Both the position numbers and the translations under genes were made by a program. Of a stretch of DNA of 64,000 bases, positions 10,239-21,774 are shown piece after piece (position 1 is the first letter of the stretch; every line of letters starts with the position of its first letter). The notes under the pieces are model-generated. The model was not told the DNA's origin, ran no database searches, and saw nothing but the letters and a program-made list of their open reading frames with translations. The DNA is taken from positions 1,815,911-1,879,910 of the forward strand of contig NW_022985068.1 in NCBI RefSeq assembly GCF_010015585.1, written 5' to 3'. Source of the stretch: Eremomyces bilateralis CBS 781.70. Its lineage: Eukaryota; Ascomycota; Dothideomycetes; Eremomycetales; Eremomycetaceae.

Positions 10239-13200
10239 TCATTTCTTCTTCGACGATTTCCCTCCCCTCCCTCCCCTCCCGGGGTTACCTTTGCTCTTCC
10301 CTGATCCGCCGCCTTTGCTGTCCGAGCCACCTCCTCCTGGCATCATGACCTTCATCTTTGGCACCGGAATGGTCCCAACTACTTCGGCGTCTTTCCAGGC
10401 TCGAATCAAGTCAACTTCTCCAGGCCAAATTCGATCTGCATCCTCGCTCTTATGATCGATGCGCTTGGTGTTCTTGAAATCGCGCTCCCATCCGGCGACA
10501 ATCTCTTTGACTGCCTTGCCCCTCTTAACCAGGCCAGGTTGTATCTTGACCTTATATTTGAAATTTGCCAATGCAGTCCAAGGAGCGCATACCGGAAGAG
10601 CTGCGATCAGTTCATCGCCCGGCAGAGGTCGGCCAATGAAGGAATCCAACCCTACCGACTCCAGACGAGCTTTTTCATCATCATCCACAGCGTCTTCGCC
10701 ATCCATTTCCACTGCCCCCGATGCAGACTCTTTTTCGCGCTGGAGTCGCCTAGCTTCTTCCGCAGCTAGCCCTTTCGCTTGAGCCTGTTTGTGTTGCTCT
10801 CGACGACGCTCCTTGTCCCGGGCAGCTTCGAGTTCCTTCTGCTTCTTCTCAGCCAACTCTTTCTGCGCCTTTTCCTGGCTGGCTTGAGCTCCAAGGAGGC
10901 GTAGTGCCATCTTACGATCCTCTTCATCTTGATGGGCATACTTGGCCGCCGCTCGTTTCTGTTTCGACCTCTTTCCTCGCGGAAGATTGGGTTTTTGCTG
11001 AGAATTGGCCACGCTCGGCGCCACCGATGGTTGTCTGCTGAAGGGCTCATCGTTTAACCTTCCGGTAGTCTCGGATGATGGCTGCTCTTCGTCAACTTGG
11101 TCCCTGTCAGCATTACGATCCGTATCTGAGCCATCGACCCTATCGTGCTGGCCGTGTACAGTTTCCTCTTGCTCCTCATTTGCCTTGGCACTGGCGTCAG
11201 CACTGTCGATGATTGAACCATTTGGTTGGCTATTATCTCGCGCCTTGCCTTCAGGCAGTACTCGAGGAGCTTGAGGTATCGGTGGTGCAGTTGTCCGTCC
11301 ACGCGGCGCCTCCGAAGCAGCCAGCTCGGAGCCAGGCGGACCAATTTTCACATCCGGGAAATCATCGTCGTCTTCTGTATCAGATTCAACGCGCTTCGCA
11401 GGGGCCTTGGAATCAATGGTAACATCCGGAAAATCTTCGTCTTCATCAGTCATGTCCCCGGTGGCAGCACTGAGCGCGGATGCCTTGTTGCCTCTACTGT
11501 CCTGAATTCTGTCCTTGATGTGTCTCACTTTGCTCTCATCTGAGACTTGGAAAAGCACACCAATGCCCATCAAGAGCTGCGATGGCGGCAAGTAGTTTTT
11601 CTTCCCCTGGATCATGAATCCTCCAGCAGTTAGGTACTCTCCAGTTGGTGCAGTCTTGGAAACTTGGTCCGAGTGCACCCACCAAGCTGACATTGGCGCC
11701 TTAGAATCCCATGCACTTGAACCACAGACAGAAAAAGACCCCGCTTGGGATAGAGTGGAGGGCGGGATTGGAGCGTTCGGAGTTGACGGATTGTTCATGA
11801 TGATGACTGAAGGCGCCCCCTGAAGATCGGCATGTACATAGACATCGCCATCCTTCAGATAACGCGAATACAGGATCTCGTTCTGTGTAGCATCCTTGCC
11901 GCCAAGAACAAGATACCCATCGGACGAGATGAAGTAAAGGAACTTTTCGAACCAAAATTGCTTTCGCAGCGGACGTAAAATTTCCTTCTCTTGCTTGAGG
12001 CCTTGCTTGAGATCTGCTTGGATTTTATGTTCTTGCCGCTTCAAGGCCACCGTGGATGACTCGACCGTTCGTTGTTCTTTCGCACTAGCGACTTTCTTCT
12101 GGTCATAGTATTGTCTGGCATTCGCCCAACCCGACAAATCCAGCCTCACGTCGACCTCTATGGCGGAGGGCTTTGGTTGGCTAGAGTCTTCAGCGTCTCG
12201 GTCGGTGGATGATTCCTCGCTGTCAGTTTCGTCCGCATCCCAGTACTTGTTTTGCTCCTCGCTGTCACCATCACCCACTTCTTGTAGGATTAATGTGATC
12301 GCATTCTCATTGAGCTTCAAGGGTGGTTTTATTGTTAGTGCGGTCGGGTTGCCACGTTCCTGCTCAGCCTTGATCAACCGCTCAATATCCACCCAGTCCA
12401 TACCCTGGGCAATGAGCGAATTGATAGCCTTTGTAGCCTCCTCCACTCGCTCAAGGTTGGCTTTAATCGCTTCCGCTTTCCTCACATTGGTTTCTTGGAC
12501 CTTCTGCAGCCCTTCGACACGGTGACGATGATCTTGGCGAGCTTGTTCGAGTCTCTTTTTGGCACCATCTTCACGTGCGTGAAGGCGAGACTCCAGCTTC
12601 TGACCCTCTAATGCCGAGTAAAATTGGTCCACGGTGTGATTGAATCCGTCAAATTCGAGAATACGATGGTTTTCGGAAGTCTCGAACTGGCACGGTTTGA
12701 AGGGGTGGTATTCATCGTACGCGAAATGAGAATCGTCTAGCTCTTGAGCAGAAGCCGATCCATTGTGACGAGTGTTTTTGGCTACAATGTACCCATTAAG
12801 CTGTGTGCTGGACGTTATACTTTGGCAAACCTCTTTTGCACTCCTCAGTGCGTTCATGAGAGATTCAAAAGCTTGGTCATTGGACAGGACCGATTCCGGT
12901 GACATGGAAGCATCGACTCCCTCCTGTTGCAGCGCATGGTCAAGCAGTGGGGGAGGAAGTTCGAACATGAAACTGGACACCGAGGAGCGTAAAATACTTT
13001 TATTCGTCTTTTTGAGTTTCCCACCGGCGCCTTGCGGTTGATTAGTTTTACTTCGAGCAACGAAGTTCTGCAGTCCATCTCGGACACGTTCGGGGGTGAG
13101 CTCGGGGACACCATCAACATTCTGCCTCAGAGAAAGATTGTACGTGGACCCAGGTCGTACGTGTTCATGCTCTGCGCCTTCGTCCACTGTGCGTAGGGGC

Positions 13201-13723
13201 GTGATGACTTTGAAGTCGGCATCCGTAAGGATAATATTTCCCCCTGCATAGAATTCTAGGAAGAGCCGGTACAAGCCATCGGAGAACTGAAACTCCAGAA
13301 TACGATCGGTTCCTACTTGAGAAACGGATGTGACTCGTCTAGTACGTAGAGATTTGCGCAATCGGGCGATAAATGCGGAGGGAGTGGCGGCGGTTTCTCG
13401 AGAGAACTTGGTGAGATGGCAACGGAACCCGGATTCGATGACGAACTGCTCCCGTCGGTCGGGCTTATGAAACCGGATAAGGAATATTCGCTGGAGTGAG
13501 TCAGCATTCGAATTGGGAGGAGGATTGATCCATCACTAACCGGGGAAAGGTCATAGATATTTGTCACTCGGAGCCCGCAGAGCGAAGAGGAGAGCTCTTG
13601 AGCAATAGCCTGAAGTCATGGATGAGCGGTTGCTGGCAGCGTGGAAAGCGGCAGCGCGGAAAGCAGCAGTGCTTGGGTGATTAGTCTCACCTGGACATCC
13701 AAGGAAGAGAAGCGTTGCTTCAT
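10239..13723 (-). CDS. Rqc2/Tae2 (NEMF) ribosome quality control factor
   Basis: Three exons, 13723-13691, 13609-13541 and 13490-10239, encode 1117 residues. The first exon is only 11 codons (MKQRFSSLDVQ); it is needed to rebuild the family start AIAQELSSSLCGLRVTNIYD. Exon 3 opens with RIFLIRFHKPDRREQFVIES. The NFACT-N domain fills the first third. A long coiled coil follows (about 290-500), then the NFACT-R/DUF814 region with GDVYVHADLQGAPSVIIMN and GKKNYLPPSQLLMG. A long charged linker leads to the NFACT-C domain (ALPVCAPWTALANFKYKVK). The C-terminus is Gly/Lys-rich. Rqc2 binds 60S-peptidyl-tRNA complexes with the ligase Ltn1 and drives C-terminal Ala/Thr tailing of stalled chains. Length matches the fungal family. 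Introns are 81 and 50 bp. Confidence 0.95.
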
Positions 13724-14285
13724 ACTGGGCGAATATCGTATCAAAGGTTCAGAAGGGTGTGGTAGTATTGATTGTACAGCTACTGGATTGAATTTGACGA
13801 TGCTTATGATTCACGATCAGCGTCACTACAGTGCTGCGGTAGTGGTTCATAAAGTCCGCCCTTTCATTACTCTCCACACCTTCTGTTCCCTCGATTTGAT
13901 TCACGAAGCTTCCATCACATACTTAGTTATTCCGTCTTTGGAGGGTTCATCAAGTGCAGCTTTAGCTGAGGCATTGCATTGAGGCAAATCTTGTTGAAGG
14001 GAAGCTTGCAAGACTGAAGGAACTTGATCCATACGAGGTCACCAAGCAGGGGGTCCCGCCTTGCTTTTGATGATGGAACTAAGCCGTGTCAACGGGAGAG
14101 ATGAATTTCATGAACGTAAGATACCGCATGGAATGTGGCCATAGAGAGGCCAGGAGGAGGCAAGGATATCACGCTTTATGCTCCTATAGGTATGCGGTTT
14201 TATCATTTCCAGATTGAGAAATGCTACAATTCAAGTGATTGTACGGACATTGTGGCCTTTGCTGCCATCTTCGACCTCACGAACC
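13724..14285. other. Intergenic, promoter side of Rqc2 and 3' side of the reductase
   Basis: No gene seen. It holds the upstream region of the Rqc2 gene and the 3' flank of the reductase gene. Confidence 0.5.
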
Positions 14286-15401
14286 TCACGAACTGACGCG
14301 GATCCGCTTCTCGGCCCCCAAGTCATCATCTTGAGAGCGTTTTCCAATCTTTGTGAGAGCCTCTTCCACAATCGGCTGACTGTTATCCATCTTCTCTCGC
14401 ATCCGCTTGAAGCAATCCCGGTACGCTTGATGTACCTCCGGAATAGTGACGCCAAACTCACCCATTTTGCGAACCAATTTGCCGCTGTCAAGCTCGCAAT
14501 TGCTTCGTCCAGCTTTGAGGACTTTCGCCTGCTCGTCCAGGCTGAAGTTCGCCCACTTGAACCCTGGATCTACGAGCTCTTTGTACATCTCCAGGATCTC
14601 ATTGTGGCTGATCGCGCCGGGGTTCGTAAAGTTATACACACCCACTTCGCGTGCCTCCGCTAGTGCGATCGAGCAGGGAAGAAGATCGCTCAGGATAGTT
14701 TGCGAGTTGGGAACGTCGACAACCTTGGCGTATTTTGTGATCTTCGTCACAAAGCTGCGTGGATGGAGATCGTCCGAGACGGGCATCCGCAAGCGCAGGA
14801 TGAGGCAATTGTCGTATGCTCGCATGATCTAGCGCCGGGTGAGCATGAACCAAGGGGCAGGTGTTACAGTGCTGACTTACATCCTCAACCCGAGACTTGG
14901 TGAAGGAGTAGAATGATCCGCCGAAGTTCGCGGAATCGTCTTCCTTGAACTTGAAAGCTCCGCCCATCGGATGAGCTTCGTCGTAGGTATAAATACCTGA
15001 TCGAAGAAAATCAGTAACTACAACCAGCTGAACCGGAACCATCAAGGGACCTTACATCCTGTGGCGAAGACAGTGATGTGAATTCCTTCCATAAAGCAGC
15101 AATCTGTCAGATTGAGCGTCCCAATGGCATTGCTGCGGACCGTTGCCTCCTTGTTGTCCTCGCACCAGTCCACGTTAGGTCGGCCGGTACATCCGGCGCA
15201 GTTGAAGACATGAGTTGGTTTGTATTCGTCCAATACCTTCATCACATCATCGCGGTTTTCCATACGTGCCGTGGTGGCGTGGACCTGCTTCCCCTTCGAT
15301 TCAAGCAGTCCTTTGAGGATGCCAGCAATCCAGCCATTAGCACCCCATATCAGATATACGTTTTCCGCGTTAGGCGTCGTGGAAGTTGGTAGGAGTGGCA
15401 T
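14286..15401 (-). CDS. UDP-4-keto-6-deoxyglucose 3,5-epimerase/4-reductase (NRS/ER type)
   Basis: Exons 15401-15056, 14996-14881 and 14828-14286 (introns 59 and 52 bp) encode 334 residues. It is an extended short-chain dehydrogenase of the RmlD/NRS-ER group. The NAD(P) motif is YLIWGANGWIAG near residue 20. NCAGCTGRPNVDWCE follows, and the catalytic YxxxK is FYSFTKSRVED around residue 160. The C-terminal half has RAYDNCLILRLRMPVSDD and VYNFTNPGAISHNEILEMY, both typical of plant and fungal UER/NRS-ER enzymes. The reaction converts UDP-4-keto-6-deoxy-D-glucose to UDP-L-rhamnose, the second step of the fungal pathway (known as ER in Botrytis cinerea). The dehydratase for the first step lies 2 kb away, which supports this assignment. 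All splice joins are in frame and no lesion is seen. The first ATG is at 15401. Confidence 0.9.
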
Positions 15402-15431
15402 TTTGGAAGCGTTACCAGCACGGATAGACAA

Positions 15432-15805
15432 CGGGATATTGAAGATGTTGAAATGACGAAGAGCGGGTTTTCCACAACTTCAGGTTTCCTTCAGGACACG
15501 TTAACCGCTGGAATGAAAATTCACAATGACTGCAGTGGAAGCAAAGGAGCAGCGTGTAACGGGAGGAAAATTATCAGTGTCTTGCGCTTGCAGCAATGCA
15601 ACGTCGTGTCTTTTTTCATTAATTGATTTTTCTTTCCTGTGGAACATAGACCAGGAGGGAATTCTCAGGTCAGTGAATAAGAAAAAAAACATGGAGCCGC
15701 GAATGACAGGTAGTCTTTCGATTAACATATCATCAAGAAACTGTTCGGTGACCATCGCCACCATGCCAGGGATGCGTATCCCCTACCGCGATCGCGCGTG
15801 TTGTG
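15432..15805. other. Intergenic, no gene seen
   Basis: Upstream region of the reductase gene and 3' flank of the transporter relic. No other feature recognised. Confidence 0.5.
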
Positions 15806-16934
15806 TCACCACGGAGTACCTGTTCTGGTCAGTGGCGTTACCAATGAGATGCGATCTACGAATCCATACGTGAAAATCCCTCCGATTGCCAATGCAATGC
15901 GCCATAGACAGCCATCGTTGACAGATTTCCGATCCACGATCTAGCCAAGCCCGACAATGCAACACGTCTTCAAATGCCCAACCATCATGCTACTCACAGC
16001 CCCCGCATGGTTGATGATCAGCTGGGATAGTGTAATCATGCACGCCATCATGCCGATCTATTGAATATTAGGACCTTTCACGAAATCTACACGGGGGTCA
16101 CTCGCCGCTAGAATGAGGATCCACGTCTCCCCGCTGGTCGCTGGCCAGACCGTCATGTCTTCTGAGAATGGGATCACGTACAAAAGTAGCAGTACGCTAG
16201 CCGGCGCTTGATTGAATAGCAACTGCATGCTGTTAAGTTCCATGGTCTTGTAGTACGCGCCTGCGTAGATTGTATAGACTGCGCTGCTCAGAACCCCAGC
16301 AAAGAAGAAGATGACTCCTCGTATCGATGTTGTATGTCTGCCGCTAGACTTCCCCAGGGCACCATTGAACGAGACAATGCCAACACCGACGCATGCTAGT
16401 ACCAAAGCAATAGCGGCGCCTCGGGAAATGGTAGTCTTCAAAGTCATGTAGTTGAGGACGACGACACATGGCGTGAGCAGGACACCGGCGATTTGATAGA
16501 ACGCAACCGAGGAGTGAGCGAAATACAAGTTGGGTAGGATTACATTAAACGCAAAACCCGCTGCTAAGGGCGGGATCCTCAGGAAAGGAACGCTCTTCGG
16601 CTGGAACAAGTCGAAGCCAGGTCTTGAGATGAGGAAGAGAGTCAAACCGGCGACGGAAAAGTAGAACGCGGCAAATGTGACCTGTGCGTATTTGAAAGAC
16701 GGGTTGTGAAATAATTGCTTGTTCGTGAAGACCTGGATGAGCGTCAGTTTGGGATCTGCAGAACATCGTCCCGCGTCCACTTACAATTCCAATTGTAGCG
16801 ACGACATTTGTTACACATGCAACCAGGAGCGGGCCATGGGATCCGCTAGATAGTTTTGATATAACCCGTGGAATTCCTACTTCGGCTTTCTCCTCGCCCA
16901 CCAGTTCCGCAATCTCTTCCTTATTTGAGGCCAT
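15806..16934 (-). pseudogene. Nucleotide-sugar transporter (TPT/EamA type), probably disabled
   Basis: Exon 1, 16934-16785, starts MASNKEEIAELVGEEKAEVG and joins across a 52 bp intron to exon 2 at 16732 (VFTNKQLFHNPSFKYAQVTF). Multiple membrane segments of the triose-phosphate/nucleotide-sugar transporter fold follow, with LLFNQAPASVLLLLYV late. A 44 bp intron (16101-16058, CTAAT branch) should then lead to IGMMACMITLSQLIINHAGA and VSSMMVGHLKTCCIVGLG, the conserved last helices. Two faults appear. The join at 16102/16057 is out of frame by one base. The codon after GLG is TAG (15943-15941), where the family has Trp. Homology resumes with IVDRKSVND and IALAIGGIFTYG. The position between the two rhamnose genes suggests it carried UDP-rhamnose or a related sugar into the Golgi. 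Sequencing error is the main alternative. Confidence 0.65.
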
Positions 16935-17191
16935 GGTAGATATATGGCGAAGGACACATCCCGATGCTGAATTGATTGAATGCAAAAGTCGGCTCCTGCG
17001 GGGAAAACGACAGGATTTAAGGAAGGGGGGGCGCTTCTCCAACGCCCTTGAAACACTGCATTCTCCATACCCGCATTGGAACACAATCAAAGGTCGCCTT
17101 ACTTGGGCGCTTATCTGTTAAACGTGTGCTTTCCGAGGTCGAAAACCTTCCGATACCGCATTCAGGAAAACCATAGGTTCAGGAGGCGATC

Positions 17192-18675
17192 ATGGGAGGA
17201 TTCCAACACTGGCAACCCGCATCAGGCACGATTCTCATCGGCGTGTTGAAAGGCAACGATGCTGATATGGCGTAGCAGCGACGAGCCTCGGGTCTCGCTT
17301 CTTCACGGATAACGGGGAGTGGAAGAATGCTCCTCTCCTCACGGGGACGACGCGATTTGAGCCTCGCTCGGATACCAAGAACATCTTGGTGACAGGAGGG
17401 GCTGGTTTTATGTGAGTACCATACTTATCAACGGCACAGCACCAGGACACTTACCAGAGCATCATAGTCCGAGCTGGGTGGTCCGTCATTTGGTCGTGAC
17501 CTACCCCGAATATAACGTGGTGTCTTTTGACAAGTTGGAGTACTGCTCATCGCTGAACAATACGCGAATGTTGGATAATTATCCCAACTTCCGGTTCTTC
17601 CACGGCGATATTTGTAATCCGGCCGACGTTCTCACGGCGCTCCAGAGAGAGAAGATCGATACCATCCTGCATTTCGCGGCCCAGTCACATGTGGACTTGA
17701 GCTTCGGCAACTCGTACAACTTCACGGTGAACAATGTGGTGGGCACGCATGTTCTGCTGGAATGTGCGAACCACAAGACCGTGAACATCAAGCGCTTCAT
17801 CCACATGAGTACGGATGAGGTGTACGGTGAGGTGGGCGATGACGACGAAGATCTCCTCGAGCACAGCGTTCTGTCTCCAACGAACCCGTACGCTGCCAGC
17901 AAAGCTGCCGCGGAAATGATGGTGACGGCGTATATGAGGAGTTTCCGGTCGCCGGTGATCATAGTTCGAGGCAACAATGTCTACGGTCCTCATCAATATC
18001 CCGAGAGTGAGTGTTCGGTCTATCGAGAGGGGTTCATCAGCTGACAACATCCTAGAGGTCATCCCCAAGTTCATTAACCTGCTGATGCGCGGAAAGAGGC
18101 TCGTCCTCCATGGTGATGGGCTGAACAGTAGACGTTACGTGTACGCCTCCGATGCTGCCGACGCGATTGACACGATCCTACACAAAGGCTCGGTCGGGCA
18201 GATCTTCAACGTCGGTTCAGCGGACGAAGTCACCAATATGGAGCTGTGTTACAAGCTCCTGAAGGTCTTCGGAATCCAAGATTCCGACGTCGCTAAATCC
18301 ATCGAATACACGAAAGATCGTCCGTTCAACGACCGCCGGTATGCCGTGGACGATTCCAAGCTGAAGCAGCTCGGATGGGAGCAGAAAGTCCGGTTTGATG
18401 AAGGACTGCAGCGGACCGTGCAGTGGTATAAGGCCCACCGACACTGGTGGGGAGATATCTCAAGTATCCTCAGTCCGTTCCCAGAGATTCAAGGTCTAGC
18501 TGCTGATGTGCAACTGAACGAAGTGTCGGGACCGGAAACAAATTGGAAGAACGGCTCGAGTGCACCTGGAGGCCGTCAGTCATCCCCTTTGCGAGAACTC
18601 AGCGGAAACATGATGTTTGGGAAGATTGAGGAGGTAATCAATTCCAAGAAGCGCAAGGTTGATACCATAGCATAG
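17192..18675 (+). CDS. UDP-glucose 4,6-dehydratase (RmlB/RHM type), 5' end damaged
   Basis: The core exons are 17468-18006 and 18056-18675, preceded by an exon ending at 17411 (introns 56 and 49 bp). They encode an extended SDR with LVTGGAGFI, FDKLEYCSSLNN, HFAAQSHVD, the TDE catalytic motif MSTDEVYGE and the YxxxK motif NPYAASKAAAEM. The late RPFNDRRYAVDD is typical of dTDP/UDP-glucose 4,6-dehydratases. It makes UDP-4-keto-6-deoxyglucose, the substrate of the reductase encoded nearby. There are two oddities. The likely start MGGFQHWQPASGT (17192) and the conserved LGSRFFTDNGEWKNAPLL lie in different frames with no plausible intron between, so a one-base deletion near 17270 is likely. The splice join gives GAGFIP, so the third Gly of the NAD motif is Pro. 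Identity is certain; activity is doubtful. Confidence 0.75.
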
Positions 18676-19019
18676 ATTGGCACCACGAGGTCCTGGGGTC
18701 CTGGAGGGCGGTTGTCTCATCACAAAGTATCAGTCAGCTTTGCAGTCATTTCGGTATCTGGGAACCTGGCGTACCATGATTTTTTCCTAGATGCATCAAC
18801 CAATTCCAAGTACCAATCAGAATTTTGAGTTTCCTGTTCAAATGTCGGAGCTATCAGGTGAGAGCTACGAGCTGTTCGGTCACAGTTCGAATATGGTGCC
18901 ATGAGGCTGCGTTTCATGGAATATATTCCGCTTCTAGGCTACGGCAACGCTAGGCCTTTCCCTTCCGGCTCGACTTATCCAAGCACACGAGAGCTATCTT
19001 CTGCAGCATTCCCGTTTGA
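18676..19019. other. Intergenic between convergent genes, nothing seen
   Basis: 3' flanks of the dehydratase gene and the LSM12 gene. No feature recognised. Confidence 0.5.
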
Positions 19020-19891
19020 TCACCCGCCCTTTCGCGGAGGAATCGGGGTAGCCACCGCGGGTTTCACGCCTTGCTGACCTTTCTTCTTCATATACGCCTC
19101 TAGATGTTTCCTGACCTGGACCAAGCTGGTTTGCTTGTCCTTTTCGGCCTGACAATCCTCTAATCTATACGGCGATTTGATGATGACCGCGTCGTTCACA
19201 ATGATAGCCTGACCGTGCCATCGAGTGGGGAATCTGTGTTCGAGTTAGTTTTAGAGAGCAATAGATACTGTTGGAGGATGGAAGAGCATACATCCTGTGT
19301 AGCGCGTCAAATATCTCCTGCGCTTCCCTAGTTACGCCCTTTCCCCGCGTCATATCCTGTTCTTTCAACTTCCGAATGGCCGCCTCTTCTCTCGCCTTCA
19401 GCGCCCCAATATCGACCTTGGAGATAGCCGGTACTGCGGTCTCGAAGATTGCTGCATCGCGTTGCGAGCCATCCGCCGAAAGGCTTAGGACTTCGAATGA
19501 CTTGATCTGCGAGACGGGTATTATGTGGTAATCGCCCGGCTGGTTTGATGCATTTGGATTCGGAGGAGGGGGCGCGGTGTTAATTGCCACAAGGTTGGTG
19601 GCAGAACATGCGGTGAAGAGGGTGCCCTCAAGGACAACGTCTGAGGAAGTGGTGATCCTGACTCTGCGACAGGTTAGTTCGACGGATGGGGAGAATTTCA
19701 GCTCATGGTGCCGCCAGAAAGATCGCTAAGGGAACACCAGCTTCGCGATGATATATATCTGATTAACAAGACTATGACGAGGTCACGTACCTTGCACCAA
19801 TCGCTTTTGCGAGAGCCATATCTGGCTCGGTGAAACCGGACTTGGTCGCCGGTGGCTTTCCACCGATGGACTGCCGTTTGCTCTCGGCCAT
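19020..19891 (-). CDS. LSM12-like protein
   Basis: Exons 19891-19791, 19663-19292 and 19233-19020 (introns 127 and 58 bp) encode 228 residues. The N-terminal LSm-like domain spans roughly residues 25-95 (DMALAKAIGARVRITTSSD, then LEGTLFTACSATNLVAINT). The C-terminal anticodon-binding-like (AD) domain contains KVDIGALKAREEAAIRKLKE, GVTREAQEIFDAL and PTRWHGQAIIVNDAVIIKSP. LSM12 proteins associate with RNA and ribosome-linked complexes; yeast Lsm12 works with Pbp1 and Pbp4. The C-terminus is basic and Pro-rich and ends PPRKGG. All three exons join in frame with good splice sites, and length matches the family. The symbol is left blank because the fungal naming is not settled. Confidence 0.92.
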
Positions 19892-20820
19892 GATTTCCAC
19901 TCTACAGAGATCGTTGCGCTCCGTCTGTATCTTCCTACTTCGGCTCGTCGATCCGCTCAATCAAGGGAATACGCGAGGATCGACATGAAGCGGGCGACGG
20001 CGCGAGTCGAGATGATGTCCCTGAACCGGAACACCTGGAAAATGGAAGCTGAAGAGACCCGAAACACCAGCAAAGAAGTAGAACGAATGAGACGAAGGGG
20101 CCGTGAAGGCTATGAAAATATGAGCCTTCCCAAGCTCGATGATGGAGGCTCAAAGTGGTGGGAGATTCTCTCCATGTTGCGGACGAGGTGAAAGGACGTG
20201 TTTGGGCAATCGATAGGGACGGCAAGTTCCGTCTGTCACTTCCCATCAGGAGTTCAGGACGTCACAGACTCACAGGGCGTCACAGTCACATCTTCAACAC
20301 CTGGGCACAGATGTGGATGGGTTTCAGGAGGCATCACTTGGCCATGATGTTGTGATCAATACCGTGAAACTGCTGCAGCATTGCTTTGCCATGGCATGCA
20401 GCACTGCCCTAGTATTCCCCTATTCAGACCGGAATTGTCATGCATCCCGATCGTGCTCCGCCACGAACATCGATTATTGCAACCACGCGCGAGTCCCGGT
20501 ACTAGTTCGTCCACTTTCCGCATTTCGCTAATGGGGATAACTACAGGTACGTTACAAAAAATATTCGAAAAAGCCGTAACAGCATGCTTGCGCGTGCTCT
20601 CATGGAAGACATCGTTCCATCATCAATCACCAGTTGTGGGTTAGGGGGACGTTCGGGAGGGAACGATCCAGCCAGTTGCCTGGGACTCTCTCCACCAACC
20701 GTTCTCGCTCCAACGCCCCCAGATTCACCCCTTCCGCCAGAAAGGTACCCAAAACAGCTGAATTTAACGCCGAAGCCCGCACAAGTTCTTGCGAGGGGAA
20801 GATCGTTGGGGTAGACGTCA
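19892..20820. other. Intergenic, no gene seen
   Basis: Upstream region of the LSM12 gene and 3' flank of the NCS-1 gene. Open frames here lack any domain and look random. Confidence 0.5.
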
Positions 20821-21774
20821 TCACACTAACCCATCGTATAGTGAAAGGGCGCTAACGATGGTCTCGTCGCGTTTCGATCCCTCTTTGAATTCGGCCATGT
20901 CCAGGCTGCCGTTCTCGTCCTTGTCCATCATGCGGAAGATTTTCCGTACGCGCTTTTCCGGCGTGTCTTCGTCTTCGGGTAACTTCACCATGGATCCAAC
21001 CTGACGTGACGGGTTAGTCTCGCACTGCGCAGGCGCATGTTCGATTGAAGACGCACCATTTTGTAGATGGCTTCCACGATCGCCAGCATTTCGTCGTAGC
21101 TGATCTTTCCGTCGCCATCAATGTCGTATAGCTGGAATGCCCAGTCCAGTTTGTCTTCCATTTTCCCTCGGCTCGTTACGCTTAGCGCGCATATGAACTC
21201 CTTGAAATCGATCGACCCGGATTTGTCGGCATCGAACACATTGAATACGTAATCGGCAAATGATGAGGGGTCGCCGAAGGGAAAGAATTGCTTATATATT
21301 TTCTGGAATTCTTCTTTGGTGAGCATGCCCGAGGGGCAGTCTTTTAGAAAGCCTATCGAATGTGTCAGTAGAATGTTACGTGGACAAGCGACGCCCCCTA
21401 ACTCAATGCAGCCATTGCGCAGTAGACGGACCTTTGTACCATTGCTGGAGTTCCTTCTTGTCGAAATGGGTGGCCTTTTGCAGGTCCGCCAGCTCTTGCT
21501 GGGAGAGTTTACTCTGACTGCGAGGGAAATGTCAGCTTGCGCTTCCCCTCAATACGGCTCGCTGTATAATTGCGCCATTTCGAACATTTGATCGAGCGGA
21601 AGACAGGTATGAAGTGCTGGTAACTCGATTGTGGGAAGACACCTCCAACCGCGCTCACCCGCAGATGCCAACGCTGAAGCGGGATGGACGGGAACGGGGA
21701 TCGTCGGGTCGACCGGTTTGCGCGAACGAAGATATCGTATAAAGGAATGCAACGGGAACTTACGACTTTCCCAT
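20821..21774 (-). CDS. ncs1: Neuronal calcium sensor 1 / frequenin homologue
   Basis: Four exons, 21774-21764, 21517-21432, 21352-21057 and 21000-20821 (introns 246, 79 and 56 bp), give 190 residues, exactly the length of NCS-1. The first exon is 11 bases and encodes the N-myristoylation start MGKS(Q)SK. EF-hand loops are [12 protein letters not shown] (EF2), [12 protein letters not shown] (EF3) and [12 protein letters not shown] (EF4). The degenerate EF1 carries DCPSG. The protein ends [11 protein letters not shown]-1 is a calcium-dependent membrane switch. In yeasts Frq1/Ncs1 activates phosphatidylinositol 4-kinase and affects calcium tolerance, conidiation and stress growth in fungi. The four canonical joins are all in frame, so the model is reliable. 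Confidence 0.97.
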
